From Rhodococcus sp. IEGM 1381 (GTDB taxonomy: Bacteria > Actinomycetota > Actinomycetes > Mycobacteriales > Mycobacteriaceae), in assembly GCF_030056795.1 (NCBI RefSeq), contig NZ_JASHKQ010000001.1, positions 1,488,001 through 1,552,000 on the forward strand: a stretch of 64,000 bases of DNA. The letters are read 5' to 3'. Below the pieces are notes generated by a model, which searched no databases, was not told the DNA's origin, and saw only the letters and a program-made list of their open reading frames with translations. A program made the translations under genes and the position numbers. Positions 23,836-31,697 of this stretch are shown here, piece after piece. Numbering within the stretch: position 1 is the stretch's first letter; every line of letters begins with the position of its first letter.

Positions 23836-23866
23836 ATAGCCTGCGTGCGAGTCGGCTATTTGTCAA
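23836..23866 (-). promoter_or_regulatory. gblA promoter -35 with candidate autoregulatory element
   Basis: On the minus strand TTGACA (23861-23866) is followed directly by a 24-bp interrupted palindrome at 23836-23859 with perfect outer arms ATAGCC and GGCTAT. Its size and its place in the -35/-10 region fit an autoregulatory element for a butyrolactone receptor. No good -10 at 17 bp is visible, so exact promoter geometry is uncertain. Confidence 0.5.
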
Positions 23867-24284
23867 TGGCAAGTGGCCGGCGCCCGTTGACGACGGGGAA
23901 TGTCACTACAGGGAATTGGATTCAGTGCAGTGATCTCGGCTGGATGCCTGGAGAGTGCCTGCCATCGAATCGTAGATGATGACTTCTCGAGCTCGGTCTC
24001 TCGGTTCGACACACACGTTCTGTCCCAACGATGTTGGTGAAAATGAGTGGCTCGGCTCGAAGGCGAGCAAGTCCTGCCGACTTTGGCGAAGACGGTGCAC
24101 AGCGAGAGCAGGTTCGTCTTGGTAGGTACGATCCAGTGACTGGCAACGCTCGACGTCATCACTCTGTTTTCGGTCAAGGTCAACATATCGCGATCGGGTC
24201 TCCGATCAGCGTAGGTTTCCACGGATGTTTATCGAGAGTTTGCGTGGTGTTTTCTTGGCGGGCGAGGATGCAGGTGCCTCATGC
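23867..24284. other. Divergent intergenic region between gblA and gblR; no gene seen
   Basis: About 420 bp with no convincing coding sequence; a minus-strand ORF of 119 codons here shows no family features. It contains a 16-bp palindrome at 24192-24207 (GATCGG, GTCT, CCGATC) about 90 bp before gblR, a possible second regulator site. The unusual length for divergent regulatory genes suggests layered control or a lost small gene. Confidence 0.45.
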
Positions 24285-24296
24285 AATAATTGACAC
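24285..24296 (+). promoter_or_regulatory. Probable leaderless promoter of gblR (-10 AATAAT)
   Basis: AATAAT at 24285-24290 ends six bases before the ATG at 24297, and no purine-rich ribosome-binding site precedes that ATG. This spacing would place the transcript start on the ATG, a leaderless arrangement common in actinobacteria. No clear -35 is seen. Confidence 0.4.
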
Positions 24297-24911
24297 ATGC
24301 AACCGCGTGCACAGGCCACCCGTGACGCTGTCCTCAACGCTGCTGCGGCAGTGTTCGAGCGTCGCGGCTACGCGGCAGCAAAGATTACCGAGATCCTGGC
24401 GGAAGGCGGCGTGAGCAAAGGCGCGGCTTACTTTCACTTCGACTCGAAAGAAGGTATTGCCCGCGCGATCGTCGCAGAGCAGTCTTCGTGGCGCGAAGCG
24501 TGGGTACCTGCCGCCGGGAGCACGCTTCAGCAGCTCATCGACGCGAGCTACGCCTTTGCCGAGGCGCTTCGAACTGACGTGATAATGCGCGCGAGCATTC
24601 GTTTGACACTGGAACGAAACACGTTCGAACAACGGCACGGCGAAGTAGACCAGTACCGACAATGGCTGAATATCATCGACGCGCACATGCGCGCCGCCGA
24701 TGAGCGCGGCGAGCTGTCCGTCGGCACGGATGCGGCGTCGAATCAGGTTTTGTCGAGTATTACGGGCACCCAGTTGGTGTCCGAGGTGCTGGCCAACCGA
24801 TCCGACATCGTCTCGCGGTTTCACGACATGTGGATAGTGCAATTGCCTGGAATCGTCCGTGCGGAACACCGGCTCGAACTCGACTTACGTCCGCCCGCCG
24901 AGCGCAAGTGA
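24297..24911 (+). CDS. gblR: Gamma-butyrolactone receptor, TetR family (GblR/ScbR/ArpA type)
   Basis: A 204-residue TetR regulator. The N-terminal helix-turn-helix contains AAAVFERRGYAAAKITEI and GVSKGAAYFHFDSKEGIA, the form typical of ArpA/ScbR-like receptors. The following RASIRLTLERNTF and the Trp in DMWIVQLPGI are also typical of this group. Such receptors repress their targets until the butyrolactone binds, and usually control the AfsA homologue, themselves and a SARP gene. Divergent from gblA. A histidine kinase gene follows 38 bp downstream on the same strand and may be co-transcribed. Confidence 0.9.
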   Translation: MQPRAQATRDAVLNAAAAVFERRGYAAAKITEILAEGGVSKGAAYFHFDSKEGIARAIVAEQSSWREAWVPAAGSTLQQLIDASYAFAEALRTDVIMRASIRLTLERNTFEQRHGEVDQYRQWLNIIDAHMRAADERGELSVGTDAASNQVLSSITGTQLVSEVLANRSDIVSRFHDMWIVQLPGIVRAEHRLELDLRPPAERK

Positions 24912-24949
24912 AGGCGGGAGCTAGGACGGGCTAGGGTACAGTCCCGGGC

Positions 24950-26173
24950 GTGAGCCCTCGCACTGCATGGCAGGCGATTTCGCTGAATCCCCTGCGTTTT
25001 GTCGCAACGACGTGGCCATTTCGCGGCCTCGCGTATCTGAGCTCGGGCGTCGTTTTCGGAGCCGTTGCCGGTACTGTTCTCGTGGCGCTCGCCGTGGCCG
25101 GAATCGTTCTGACTTTGGTCGTCGTCGGGGTGGGCTTGCTGGTGGCTGCGGTGCTGTTCAGCACAGTTGTTGCGCGCGTGGAGCGTTGGCGACTGCGGTT
25201 GATCGATCTCGATCCTGCGCCCAGTTCGCATGTGGCGTCGGTCGAACCCGGGTTTGTCAATATGGTGCGGCTTCGACTGACGGAGCCGGTGACCTGGCGT
25301 GAGCTTGGATACTGCCTTTTGTCGATCTTCGGCCTGTGGTGGCTCGACCTTGTGGTATTGATGTTTGCGATCGGTGCGCCGATCGTGTGTATTCGGTCAG
25401 CAGTCAACGACCCAACTGTGTGGCCGTGGGGGATTCTGGGTGTTGCCCTGATTCCCTCGGCGCCGTTCACCATCACGATCTGGGCCGCCGCGCATGGCTC
25501 CTTGGCCCGGGTGATTCTGGGCCCACGTGGCTCGGAGCTCGGGAACGAGTTGACCGAGGTCAAGCAGTCTCGCGCGCGGTTGGTCGCCGCCTTCGACGAC
25601 GAACGGACTCGTATCGAACGCGACCTGCACGACGGTGCCCAACAGCGACTTGCTTCACTTCGCGTGACGCTGGGGTTGATCCGACTGGACGCAGCGGATG
25701 GCTCGATCGTGCACAGCCGAATCGGCGAAGCACAGGATCAGTTGGGTGCTGCGATGCGCGAAATTCGTGATCTGGTGCGCGGCGTGCGACCGCAGACCCT
25801 CGGCGATCTGGGCCTCGCGGGTGCGGTCGTCGACCTCGCGACTCATTGTGCGGTACCGGTCGATGTGGACGTCTCCACGCCGAGGCTGGAGGAGCAGGTA
25901 GAACGACCTGCGTACTTCGTTGTCGCTGAGTGCTTGACAAACGTCACCAAACACAGTGGCGCGACTCGTGTCGACATTCATGTCCGGCATCGTGACGACC
26001 TACTTGTCATGCGGATCAGGGACAACGGTAAGGGAGGGGCTCGCGCTGACAGTGGAGGTGGACTCGCAGGTCTTGCAGATCGCTTGGCCGTCGTGGACGG
26101 GAGGCTCCGACTGTCGAGTCCCCCCGGTGGGCCTACACTCGTCTACGTGGACATTCCGTGTCGATCGATATGA
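24950..26173 (+). CDS. Sensor histidine kinase, NarL/DesK type with putative-sensor membrane domain
   Basis: A 407-residue kinase starting at GTG. Residues 15-190 hold about four membrane segments in two pairs, resembling the putative-sensor domain common in actinobacterial kinases. Residues 215-280 are a HisKA_3 dimerisation domain with the phospho-acceptor His in RIERDLHDGAQQRL. The C-terminal ATPase has VAECLTNVTKHSGA (N box), RIRDNGKGG and GGGLAGLADR. It overlaps the response regulator gene, its cognate partner. The signal is unknown; position between gblR and ctpE leaves both cation stress and metabolite control open. Confidence 0.93.
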   Translation: MSPRTAWQAISLNPLRFVATTWPFRGLAYLSSGVVFGAVAGTVLVALAVAGIVLTLVVVGVGLLVAAVLFSTVVARVERWRLRLIDLDPAPSSHVASVEPGFVNMVRLRLTEPVTWRELGYCLLSIFGLWWLDLVVLMFAIGAPIVCIRSAVNDPTVWPWGILGVALIPSAPFTITIWAAAHGSLARVILGPRGSELGNELTEVKQSRARLVAAFDDERTRIERDLHDGAQQRLASLRVTLGLIRLDAADGSIVHSRIGEAQDQLGAAMREIRDLVRGVRPQTLGDLGLAGAVVDLATHCAVPVDVDVSTPRLEEQVERPAYFVVAECLTNVTKHSGATRVDIHVRHRDDLLVMRIRDNGKGGARADSGGGLAGLADRLAVVDGRLRLSSPPGGPTLVYVDIPCRSI

Positions 26174-26835
26174 CTATTTCGTCGAAACACTCACTGCGGG
26201 TTGTCATCGCCGAGGATTCGACGTTGATGCGGGTTGGCCTGGAAACGTTGCTCGCGCGATTCGGGCATATCGTTGTCGGCTCGGTTTCCGAGGCCGACTC
26301 GATAGTTGCGATGGTCGTTGATCTCGAGCCGGATCTACTCATCACCGACGTCAGGATGCCTCCGCGCAACGGCGACGACGGACTACGAGCTGCCGTCGAG
26401 GTACGGAGCCGACGACAGAAACAACCGGTGCTCGTACTGAGCCAATACGTGGAGCAGTCCTACGCGTCGATCTTGCTGGAATCTCAGCTGGGTCATGGCG
26501 TCGGATACCTGCTCAAGGACCGAGTCGGTGACATTGCAGACTTTGTCGAGGCTGCCGAGACGGTTGCCGGCGGGGGAACGGTACTCGACCCCGATGTCAT
26601 TCAACAGCTGCTGAAGCGTCGTCGTGATCCAGTCGAGAATTTGACTCCACGTGAGCATCAGGTTTTGGCGCTGATGGCAGAAGGTCGGTCGAACGGTGCA
26701 ATCGCACGTTCGTTGTCTGTGACCGAGGCTGCCGTGCACAAGCATGTGAGCAACATCTTCTCGAAGTTCGGTCTTGCTGTCGCCCATGGCGACAACCGGC
26801 GTGTACTGGCTGTGCTGGAATTTCTCCGCATCTGA
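26170..26835 (+). CDS. NarL/LuxR-family response regulator
   Basis: Receiver domain with acidic pair (VVIAEDST), phospho-acceptor Asp in LLITDVRMPP and conserved Lys in YLLKDRVGD, then a LuxR-type helix-turn-helix (LTPREHQVLALMAEGRSNGAIA... VHKHVSNIFSKFGL). The ATG at 26170 overlaps the kinase stop (ATGA) and gives 221 residues; a GTG four codons earlier (26158) is an alternative. Forms a two-component pair with the upstream kinase. Confidence 0.94.
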   Translation: MTISSKHSLRVVIAEDSTLMRVGLETLLARFGHIVVGSVSEADSIVAMVVDLEPDLLITDVRMPPRNGDDGLRAAVEVRSRRQKQPVLVLSQYVEQSYASILLESQLGHGVGYLLKDRVGDIADFVEAAETVAGGGTVLDPDVIQQLLKRRRDPVENLTPREHQVLALMAEGRSNGAIARSLSVTEAAVHKHVSNIFSKFGLAVAHGDNRRVLAVLEFLRI

Positions 26836-26948
26836 CTGCAGTAGTGGGCCGTGGTCGAATCGACGAGATGGTGGCACGATGAAATAAACCGCATGCGCGG
26901 TCCGGTGGTAGGGTCCTGAATCGACCTGATTTCAAGCCTCCCCACGAG

Positions 26949-29453
26949 ATGAGCGGATGGTCAATGCGGACACCACGTGGCTTCACACAAAAGCCCGAAC
27001 ACAGCTCGGTCGGACTCACTACTCACGAACTCACCACCTACGGGCTCACTGCCGCCGAGGTTGCGGAACGGGTGCGGGAGGGAAAGACGAACGCGCTGCC
27101 GGCTCGATCAGGGCGGACAACGCGGCAAATATTGCGCGACAACGTTTTTACTCGCATCAACGCGATGCTCAGTGTGTTGTTCTTGCTTGTACTGACTACC
27201 GGCTCGCTGATCAACGGCCTGTTCGGACTGCTGATTGTCTGCAACTCGGCCATAGGCATCATCCAGGAGCTACGTGCGAAGAGAACACTCGATTCGCTCG
27301 CGATCGTGGGGCAGGCCCGACCGGTGGTTAGGCGCGATGGTCGTTCACTCGAGATCGCGCAGTCCGACGTTGTTCTCGACGACGTCATCGAGATCGGGAC
27401 GGGCGATCAGATTGTCGTCGACGGCGAAGCGATCGAGACCGAAGCACTCGAGGTCGACGAGTCGTTGCTGACCGGCGAGGCCGATCCAGTGGACAAACAG
27501 AAGGGTGGCCTCATCCTTTCGGGGAGCTTCGTCGTATCCGGAACGGGCTCGTACCGTGCGACGAAGGTGGGCGCGGATGCTTACGCCGCACGGTTGGCCG
27601 GGGAAGCAAGTAAATTCACTCTGGTCGATTCGGAACTTCGATCTGGCGTCGACCGGATACTTCGCGTGATCACATGGCTGTTGGTACCCGCCGGTCTCCT
27701 CACGATCTTCAACCAGCTGGTCATCTCCCAACAGGGCGTAAACCAGGCAATTCTCGGCATGGTCGCAGCATTGGTGCCGATGATCCCCGAGGGGCTGGTG
27801 TTGATGACGTCGATTGCGTTCGCAGTCGGCGTCGTAAGGCTGGGGCAGAGGCAGTGTTTGGTGCAAGAACTCCCCGCGATCGAGGGTCTCGCGCGAGTGG
27901 ACGTGGTGTGTACCGACAAGACCGGCACTCTCACGGAGAACGGCATGAGATTCGCCGAGTTGCACATTATGGAAGGTGACCGAGCGGAGATCGAGCTGGC
28001 GCTTGCAGCAATCGCCGCGTTGGACCCGCGGCCGAACGCCAGTGTGCAGGCAATCGCCGAGGCTTACCCGCACGCGCCGAATTGGCGGGCAGTGGCAATC
28101 GCACCCTTCAGCTCGGCCAAAAAGTGGTCGGGCGTCTCGCTCGTCGAACGCGATCGGCACCGTGGAAACTGGATTGTGGGTGCCGCAGATGTGCTCCTCG
28201 ACCCCGAGTCCTACGGTGCCCGAAAAGCTACCGAGCTGGGATCGATTGGGTTGCGAGTGTTGTTGATCGCTACCACCGACGCGCAAGTGGACGCGGGTGG
28301 GCAAGCTCCGCCCGGAAACTTGGTCCCCCGCGCGCTGGTCACGATCGAGCAGCGCGTACGTCCGGATGCCCGTGATGCTGTGGACTATTTCAAGACGCAG
28401 GATGTCGCAGTCAAGATCATCTCGGGCGACAACGCAGTATCCGTTGGAGCGGTGGCGCATTCGCTCGGTCTAGGCACTCCGAGCAGCTCCGTGGATTCCC
28501 GGCGGCTGCCGACCGAGAGCGAGGAACTCGCTACGGTGGTCACCGAGAACGTGACCTTCGGGCGGGTGCGGCCGGACCAGAAACGCGAGATGGTCAAGGC
28601 GCTACAGTCGCGAGGAAAGACTGTGGCGATGACGGGTGACGGCGTAAACGACGTGCTGGCTCTGAAGGACTCCGATATTGGAGTTGCGATGGGTTCGGGC
28701 AGTTCGGCTGCCCGGTCGGTTGCGCAGATCGTGCTGTTGGACAACAAATTTGCCACCTTGCCGTATGTGGTGGCAGAGGGTCGGCGCGTGATAGGAAATA
28801 TAGAGCGGGTCGCCAACCTCTTTCTCGCCAAGACCGTATACGCAGTTCTTCTGGCGTGCTTGGTCGGTCTCGCTGGCGTCGGTGCGAAAATCTTTGGTTT
28901 CGCCCCCGTGGCGTACCCGTTTCAGCCGATCCACGTGACTATTGCGGCCTGGTTCACGATCGGTGTCCCGGCATTCATCATGTCCCTCGCGCCGAACAAC
29001 GAGCGTGCACGGTCCGGGTTCGTCGGCCGCGTGTTGCGCCTCGCAGTACCATCCGGCGTGGCGGTCGGTCTTGCTACATTCCTCTGCTACCTGGTGGTGA
29101 ATCCGGGTGGAACTGGTGCGCCGTTAGGTGGCAAAGAACAGATTGCGCTCAGTGTGGAGCAGATACAGGCATCCACCGCAGCGTTGATCACTCTGCTGAT
29201 TGGCTCGTTGTGGGTTTTGGGCATTGTTGCTCGGCCGTACAACTGGTGGAAGCTCCTGCTGGTCGGTTTCTCCGTCGTATTCTACGTGGTTTTGTTCTCG
29301 ATTCCGATGGCGCAGCAACGGTTCTTCTTGGACATCGGTGACCCACAGCAAGTTGGAATCGGGTTTACCTTCGGCTTCGTTGCGATCGCGCTCATCGAGG
29401 CATTCCGTCGAGTCGGATCGGTGCTGGCCGCTTCGAGTACTGGCGATCAGTGA
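26949..29453 (+). CDS. ctpE: P-type cation ATPase, CtpE-like (calcium uptake family)
   Basis: An 834-residue P-type ATPase. The actuator loop is LTGEAD, the phosphorylation motif DKTGTLTE, and the hinge is [24 protein letters not shown]. Eight or more membrane segments surround these, including [24 protein letters not shown]. The pattern and long shared stretches (ANVFTRIN-like start, [17 protein letters not shown]) are characteristic of mycobacterial CtpE, which imports Ca2+. There is no heavy-metal-binding N-terminal domain or CPC motif. It lies 113 bp after the response regulator, in the same direction, and could be a target or neighbour of that system. Confidence 0.93.
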   Translation: MSGWSMRTPRGFTQKPEHSSVGLTTHELTTYGLTAAEVAERVREGKTNALPARSGRTTRQILRDNVFTRINAMLSVLFLLVLTTGSLINGLFGLLIVCNSAIGIIQELRAKRTLDSLAIVGQARPVVRRDGRSLEIAQSDVVLDDVIEIGTGDQIVVDGEAIETEALEVDESLLTGEADPVDKQKGGLILSGSFVVSGTGSYRATKVGADAYAARLAGEASKFTLVDSELRSGVDRILRVITWLLVPAGLLTIFNQLVISQQGVNQAILGMVAALVPMIPEGLVLMTSIAFAVGVVRLGQRQCLVQELPAIEGLARVDVVCTDKTGTLTENGMRFAELHIMEGDRAEIELALAAIAALDPRPNASVQAIAEAYPHAPNWRAVAIAPFSSAKKWSGVSLVERDRHRGNWIVGAADVLLDPESYGARKATELGSIGLRVLLIATTDAQVDAGGQAPPGNLVPRALVTIEQRVRPDARDAVDYFKTQDVAVKIISGDNAVSVGAVAHSLGLGTPSSSVDSRRLPTESEELATVVTENVTFGRVRPDQKREMVKALQSRGKTVAMTGDGVNDVLALKDSDIGVAMGSGSSAARSVAQIVLLDNKFATLPYVVAEGRRVIGNIERVANLFLAKTVYAVLLACLVGLAGVGAKIFGFAPVAYPFQPIHVTIAAWFTIGVPAFIMSLAPNNERARSGFVGRVLRLAVPSGVAVGLATFLCYLVVNPGGTGAPLGGKEQIALSVEQIQASTAALITLLIGSLWVLGIVARPYNWWKLLLVGFSVVFYVVLFSIPMAQQRFFLDIGDPQQVGIGFTFGFVAIALIEAFRRVGSVLAASSTGDQ

Positions 29454-29743
29454 CGCAAGCGCGGGGTGATCTTGTCTCGTGATCAATGTGGGCCACTGAT
29501 CGTTGGAATGAAGAGGACTTTGCATCGTGTTCGATCAGGGCGTTCGAGGCGCTTCGAAAGCGTGTGCGTTCGGGCGGATGCACGACAATCCACACGGCTC
29601 CTCGATGCCGATCTGAGTGTCACGAGCGTGTCACATGTCAGTACGAACGGACGTGGATTCGGGTGGTACCGCCTGGACGATGGACACAGGTCAGAGCCTC
29701 TGTGGTGGTTCCATGCGGACGTATCTGGTTGTCTCGCAACATA
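29454..29743. other. Non-coding stretch before the tRNA-like scar
   Basis: About 290 bp after ctpE with short overlapping ORFs of no recognisable family and no promoter or repeat I can support. If the adjacent tRNA fragment is an attachment site, this would be the right end of the integrated element. Confidence 0.5.
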
Positions 29744-29788
29744 CTTGTAAGCGAGCGGTCAACGGTTCAATCCCGTTAGGAGGCTCCA
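29744..29788 (+). other. 3' half of a tRNA-Thr(UGU)-like gene; candidate attachment site
   Basis: From 29744 the sequence reads as a tRNA 3' half: anticodon loop CTTGTAA (anticodon UGU), stem GCGAG, variable loop CGGTC, T arm AACGG-TTCAATC-CCGTT, acceptor strand AGGAGGC, T, and encoded CCA ending at 29788. Upstream there is no D arm and no matching 5' acceptor at normal distance. CTCGC, able to pair with GCGAG, lies six bases too far away, and GCCTCTG near 29695 is some 20 nt too far upstream. Half a tRNA followed by its terminator is the classical product of site-specific integration into a tRNA gene. Confidence 0.65.
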
Positions 29789-29790
29789 CA

Positions 29791-29822
29791 GCTCCGATCC
29801 CACTGCTGGGGTCGGAGTTTTC
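29791..29822 (+). terminator. Intrinsic terminator after the tRNA-like half
   Basis: CTCCGATCCC, a 6-nt loop, GGGGTCGGAG, then TTTTCT: a 10-bp stem with one G-U pair and a T-run. It sits 3 bp after the CCA end, where a tRNA terminator is expected, supporting former tRNA identity of the flank. Confidence 0.85.
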
Positions 29823-29840
29823 TCTGCCCGCGCCTCTCTG

Positions 29841-29909
29841 GATCGGCTCCTCGGTTTGGAGTACCCGACGCTGATCGGAGTCAGGTATTCAGAACTGAGG
29901 AGCCGATTC
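29841..29909. repeat. Imperfect inverted repeat
   Basis: GATCGGCTCCTCGGTT (29841-29856) and, inverted, AACTGAGGAGCCGATTC (29893-29909) match over about 14 of 16 bases around a 36-bp spacer. It lies between the tRNA scar and the AbiEi-like remnant. It could be an operator, a large hairpin or a degenerate element end; there is no transposase nearby. Confidence 0.5.
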
Positions 29910-29940
29910 GAGGCGGTGGATCGAAACGACGCCTGCGCCG

Positions 29941-30231
29941 CGAGGCCGCGATGACGCTGTCGTGATGGATGTCAGCGCGGCCCGGTTGCACGGTGTGATT
30001 CCGCGGGCGTTGGCGACGGCTGTAGTGGCTGTCCCGAAGCAGAACGATCCGATTCGGTTGGCGGATCGTCAGGAGGTCGTTCGGTTCGTCGTGCGCGACA
30101 CGGCACGTCTGGATGCGGAGCGGATCGATATGGAGTTGGGCCCGGTGCGGGTGACGACGGGCGAGCTGACGGTGTTGGATCTGATGAAGCGTCAGGGGCT
30201 TGGCCGACGGTGCCTGCCGGTGAGCGGGTGA
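29941..30231 (+). pseudogene. Fragment of an AbiEi-type type IV antitoxin/regulator
   Basis: The frame encodes DAVVMDVSAARLHGVIPRAL, then KQNDPIRLADRQEVVRFVVR and LGPVRVTTGELTVLDLMKRQ. This is the order of conserved blocks in the middle of AbiEi-family proteins (SAAxLHG, VxVTTxxRTxxDL). The N-terminal winged helix and the C-terminal third are missing and no AbiEii toxin gene follows. I read it as a remnant. The family call rests on pattern recognition only. Confidence 0.5.
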
Positions 30232-30288
30232 TCACCGGCAGTAAGTGCTCACGGGGTGCGTCGCTCGATCCAGCCGCTGTAGCGCAGC

Positions 30289-31515
30289 CTAGTCGCAGTT
30301 GCCCGTGGACCGGCCTGCGAACTGCTGCTCCATCCATTTCGTAGCCGCCGGAATCGAGTTCAGTAGTCCCAGTGCATGACCGGTTCCGGTGCCGGTGAGG
30401 ATAGGAATGATGGGGCTCCGGTCGTAGGTGACTGTCGCCCCTGCGCTGCACCATTTTTGGACCATGGCGTCTACGCCGCTGGTCTTGACGAAGTCGTCGC
30501 TGACGCTTTCGGCGACGTACATGGGGATCGACGGTGCAGTGTTTCCCAGCTCTTGTGCAGCGACGATAGTGCGCCAGGGTTCGGCCTCGAGGTGGTCGCG
30601 AACGGAGCGGCCGTCGTTGGTGTAGGTCGACGTCTTCGTGAACGGGCCGAGGAGGATCGGGGCCCCGTAGATGCAGGTGGTTTGCGCGCGGTCGAGTAGA
30701 TCGAGACCACGGCCGTTGAAGGTCGAGAGCAACTCGGCTTTTCGATCGGGGTAAGCAGAGGTGAATCCGTTGACCACCCAACCCAATCCACCGGAGAGCA
30801 GTGAACCGTCGCCGATCTCGGCGAGTTCGAGAAGCGACGCCGGGGGCGCTCCGGCGTAGGCGCCGACGAGACCTACGTCGGGTGCGTATGTGTCGCGTAT
30901 TTCGGCTGCGGCGGCGACGGCCATGCCACCTTCGGAATACCCCCACAGGCCCATTTGTGAATCTGGTGCCACGAAATCGACAGCCGCCCGAGCCATGTTC
31001 AGTACGTCGTGGCCGAGCGCGAGCCGGTTCAGGTATGGGTGTACGCCCGGTACACCCAGTCCTTGATAGTCGGTCATCGCGACGGAATAGCCCTGGGCCA
31101 GAAGTGGTGCGAGCTGGAGGATTTCGTATTCCTGGCCCGATGCCAGCAGTTTCGATGCCGCGCAGGCCTGACCCATGCCCTGGGTCCCGGGTGTGAGAAC
31201 CACGGTTGGTCGCGGGCCGGGTCCGGCCCATGGAGTCGAGGGGATCGCAATGGTTCCAGTGACGGCGACGTCTTGTCCCGTCGCAGTCTGGGACAGGTAC
31301 ATGATGCGCGTCAAGTTCGCGTCGATAGTGATTGCGGTGAACGGAATCACCGTGCCGATCGCCGGTTCGGTCTTGATCACGTCGCCCGGTTTACCGGTGG
31401 TCAGCGGCGCAGGCGGGGTGTAGAAATCGACGGGAACGGCCTCGGCAAGCGGTGTGACGCTCAGCGCCAGAGTCAGCGCGACGATTCCTGAGGCGACGAT
31501 GGATGCCAACTTCAT
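30289..31515 (-). CDS. Secreted lipase/esterase, LIP family
   Basis: The ATG at 31515 gives 408 residues beginning with a typical signal peptide (MKLASIVASGIVALTLAL, then AEAVP before the mature part). Mature features: nucleophile elbow GYSEG in LWGYSEGGMA, TPGTQGMG near the oxyanion region, and a C-terminal GTGTGHALGL region carrying the catalytic His. These match the secretory lipase (LIP) family widespread in mycolata. An upstream in-frame ATG at 31605 lies beyond the promoter-like TATAAT and was rejected. Likely releases fatty acids outside the cell for the neighbouring acyl-CoA pathway. Confidence 0.9.
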   Translation of the reverse strand: MKLASIVASGIVALTLALSVTPLAEAVPVDFYTPPAPLTTGKPGDVIKTEPAIGTVIPFTAITIDANLTRIMYLSQTATGQDVAVTGTIAIPSTPWAGPGPRPTVVLTPGTQGMGQACAASKLLASGQEYEILQLAPLLAQGYSVAMTDYQGLGVPGVHPYLNRLALGHDVLNMARAAVDFVAPDSQMGLWGYSEGGMAVAAAAEIRDTYAPDVGLVGAYAGAPPASLLELAEIGDGSLLSGGLGWVVNGFTSAYPDRKAELLSTFNGRGLDLLDRAQTTCIYGAPILLGPFTKTSTYTNDGRSVRDHLEAEPWRTIVAAQELGNTAPSIPMYVAESVSDDFVKTSGVDAMVQKWCSAGATVTYDRSPIIPILTGTGTGHALGLLNSIPAATKWMEQQFAGRSTGNCD

Positions 31516-31578
31516 GCAGCAACTCCATATGCGTAGGCAGTGCCATTCAGTGGCGAAGTCACCGCGTTGGATGCTCGA

Positions 31579-31621
31579 ATTATACTGTAGCGCAATACTG
31601 TTCATAGTTCAGGAGTGCCGC
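31579..31621 (-). promoter_or_regulatory. Lipase promoter: TATAAT with an upstream conserved 16-mer
   Basis: On the minus strand a perfect TATAAT (31579-31584) lies 63 bp before the lipase ATG. Upstream is GCGGCACTCCTGAACT (31606-31621), matching 14 of 16 bases of a motif ahead of the OYE-DDN fusion gene. The -35 is poor, suggesting an activator. Confidence 0.5.
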
Positions 31622-31697
31622 AGATCCGCCTGCACAGTCCTCGATCTGCGGGACCGTCGTCCCAGTAGAGAACTCGGGTAACCTGGCACACACTCCC

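Noticed and set aside
23863..24222. Minus-strand ORF of 119 codons in the gblA-gblR gap
   Set aside because: No ribosome-binding site, no family resemblance and low-complexity Ser/Thr/Arg content; it overlaps the presumed gblA promoter.
29690..29788. A complete tRNA gene of about 95 nt (class II or selenocysteine type)
   Set aside because: GCCTCTG and the 3' acceptor can pair, but no D arm or anticodon arm forms at acceptable spacing. Only the 3' half fits the cloverleaf.
29972..31231. 419-codon minus-strand ORF overlapping the lipase gene
   Set aside because: Arg/Pro/His-rich shadow of the lipase frame; the lipase frame has a signal peptide and catalytic motifs.
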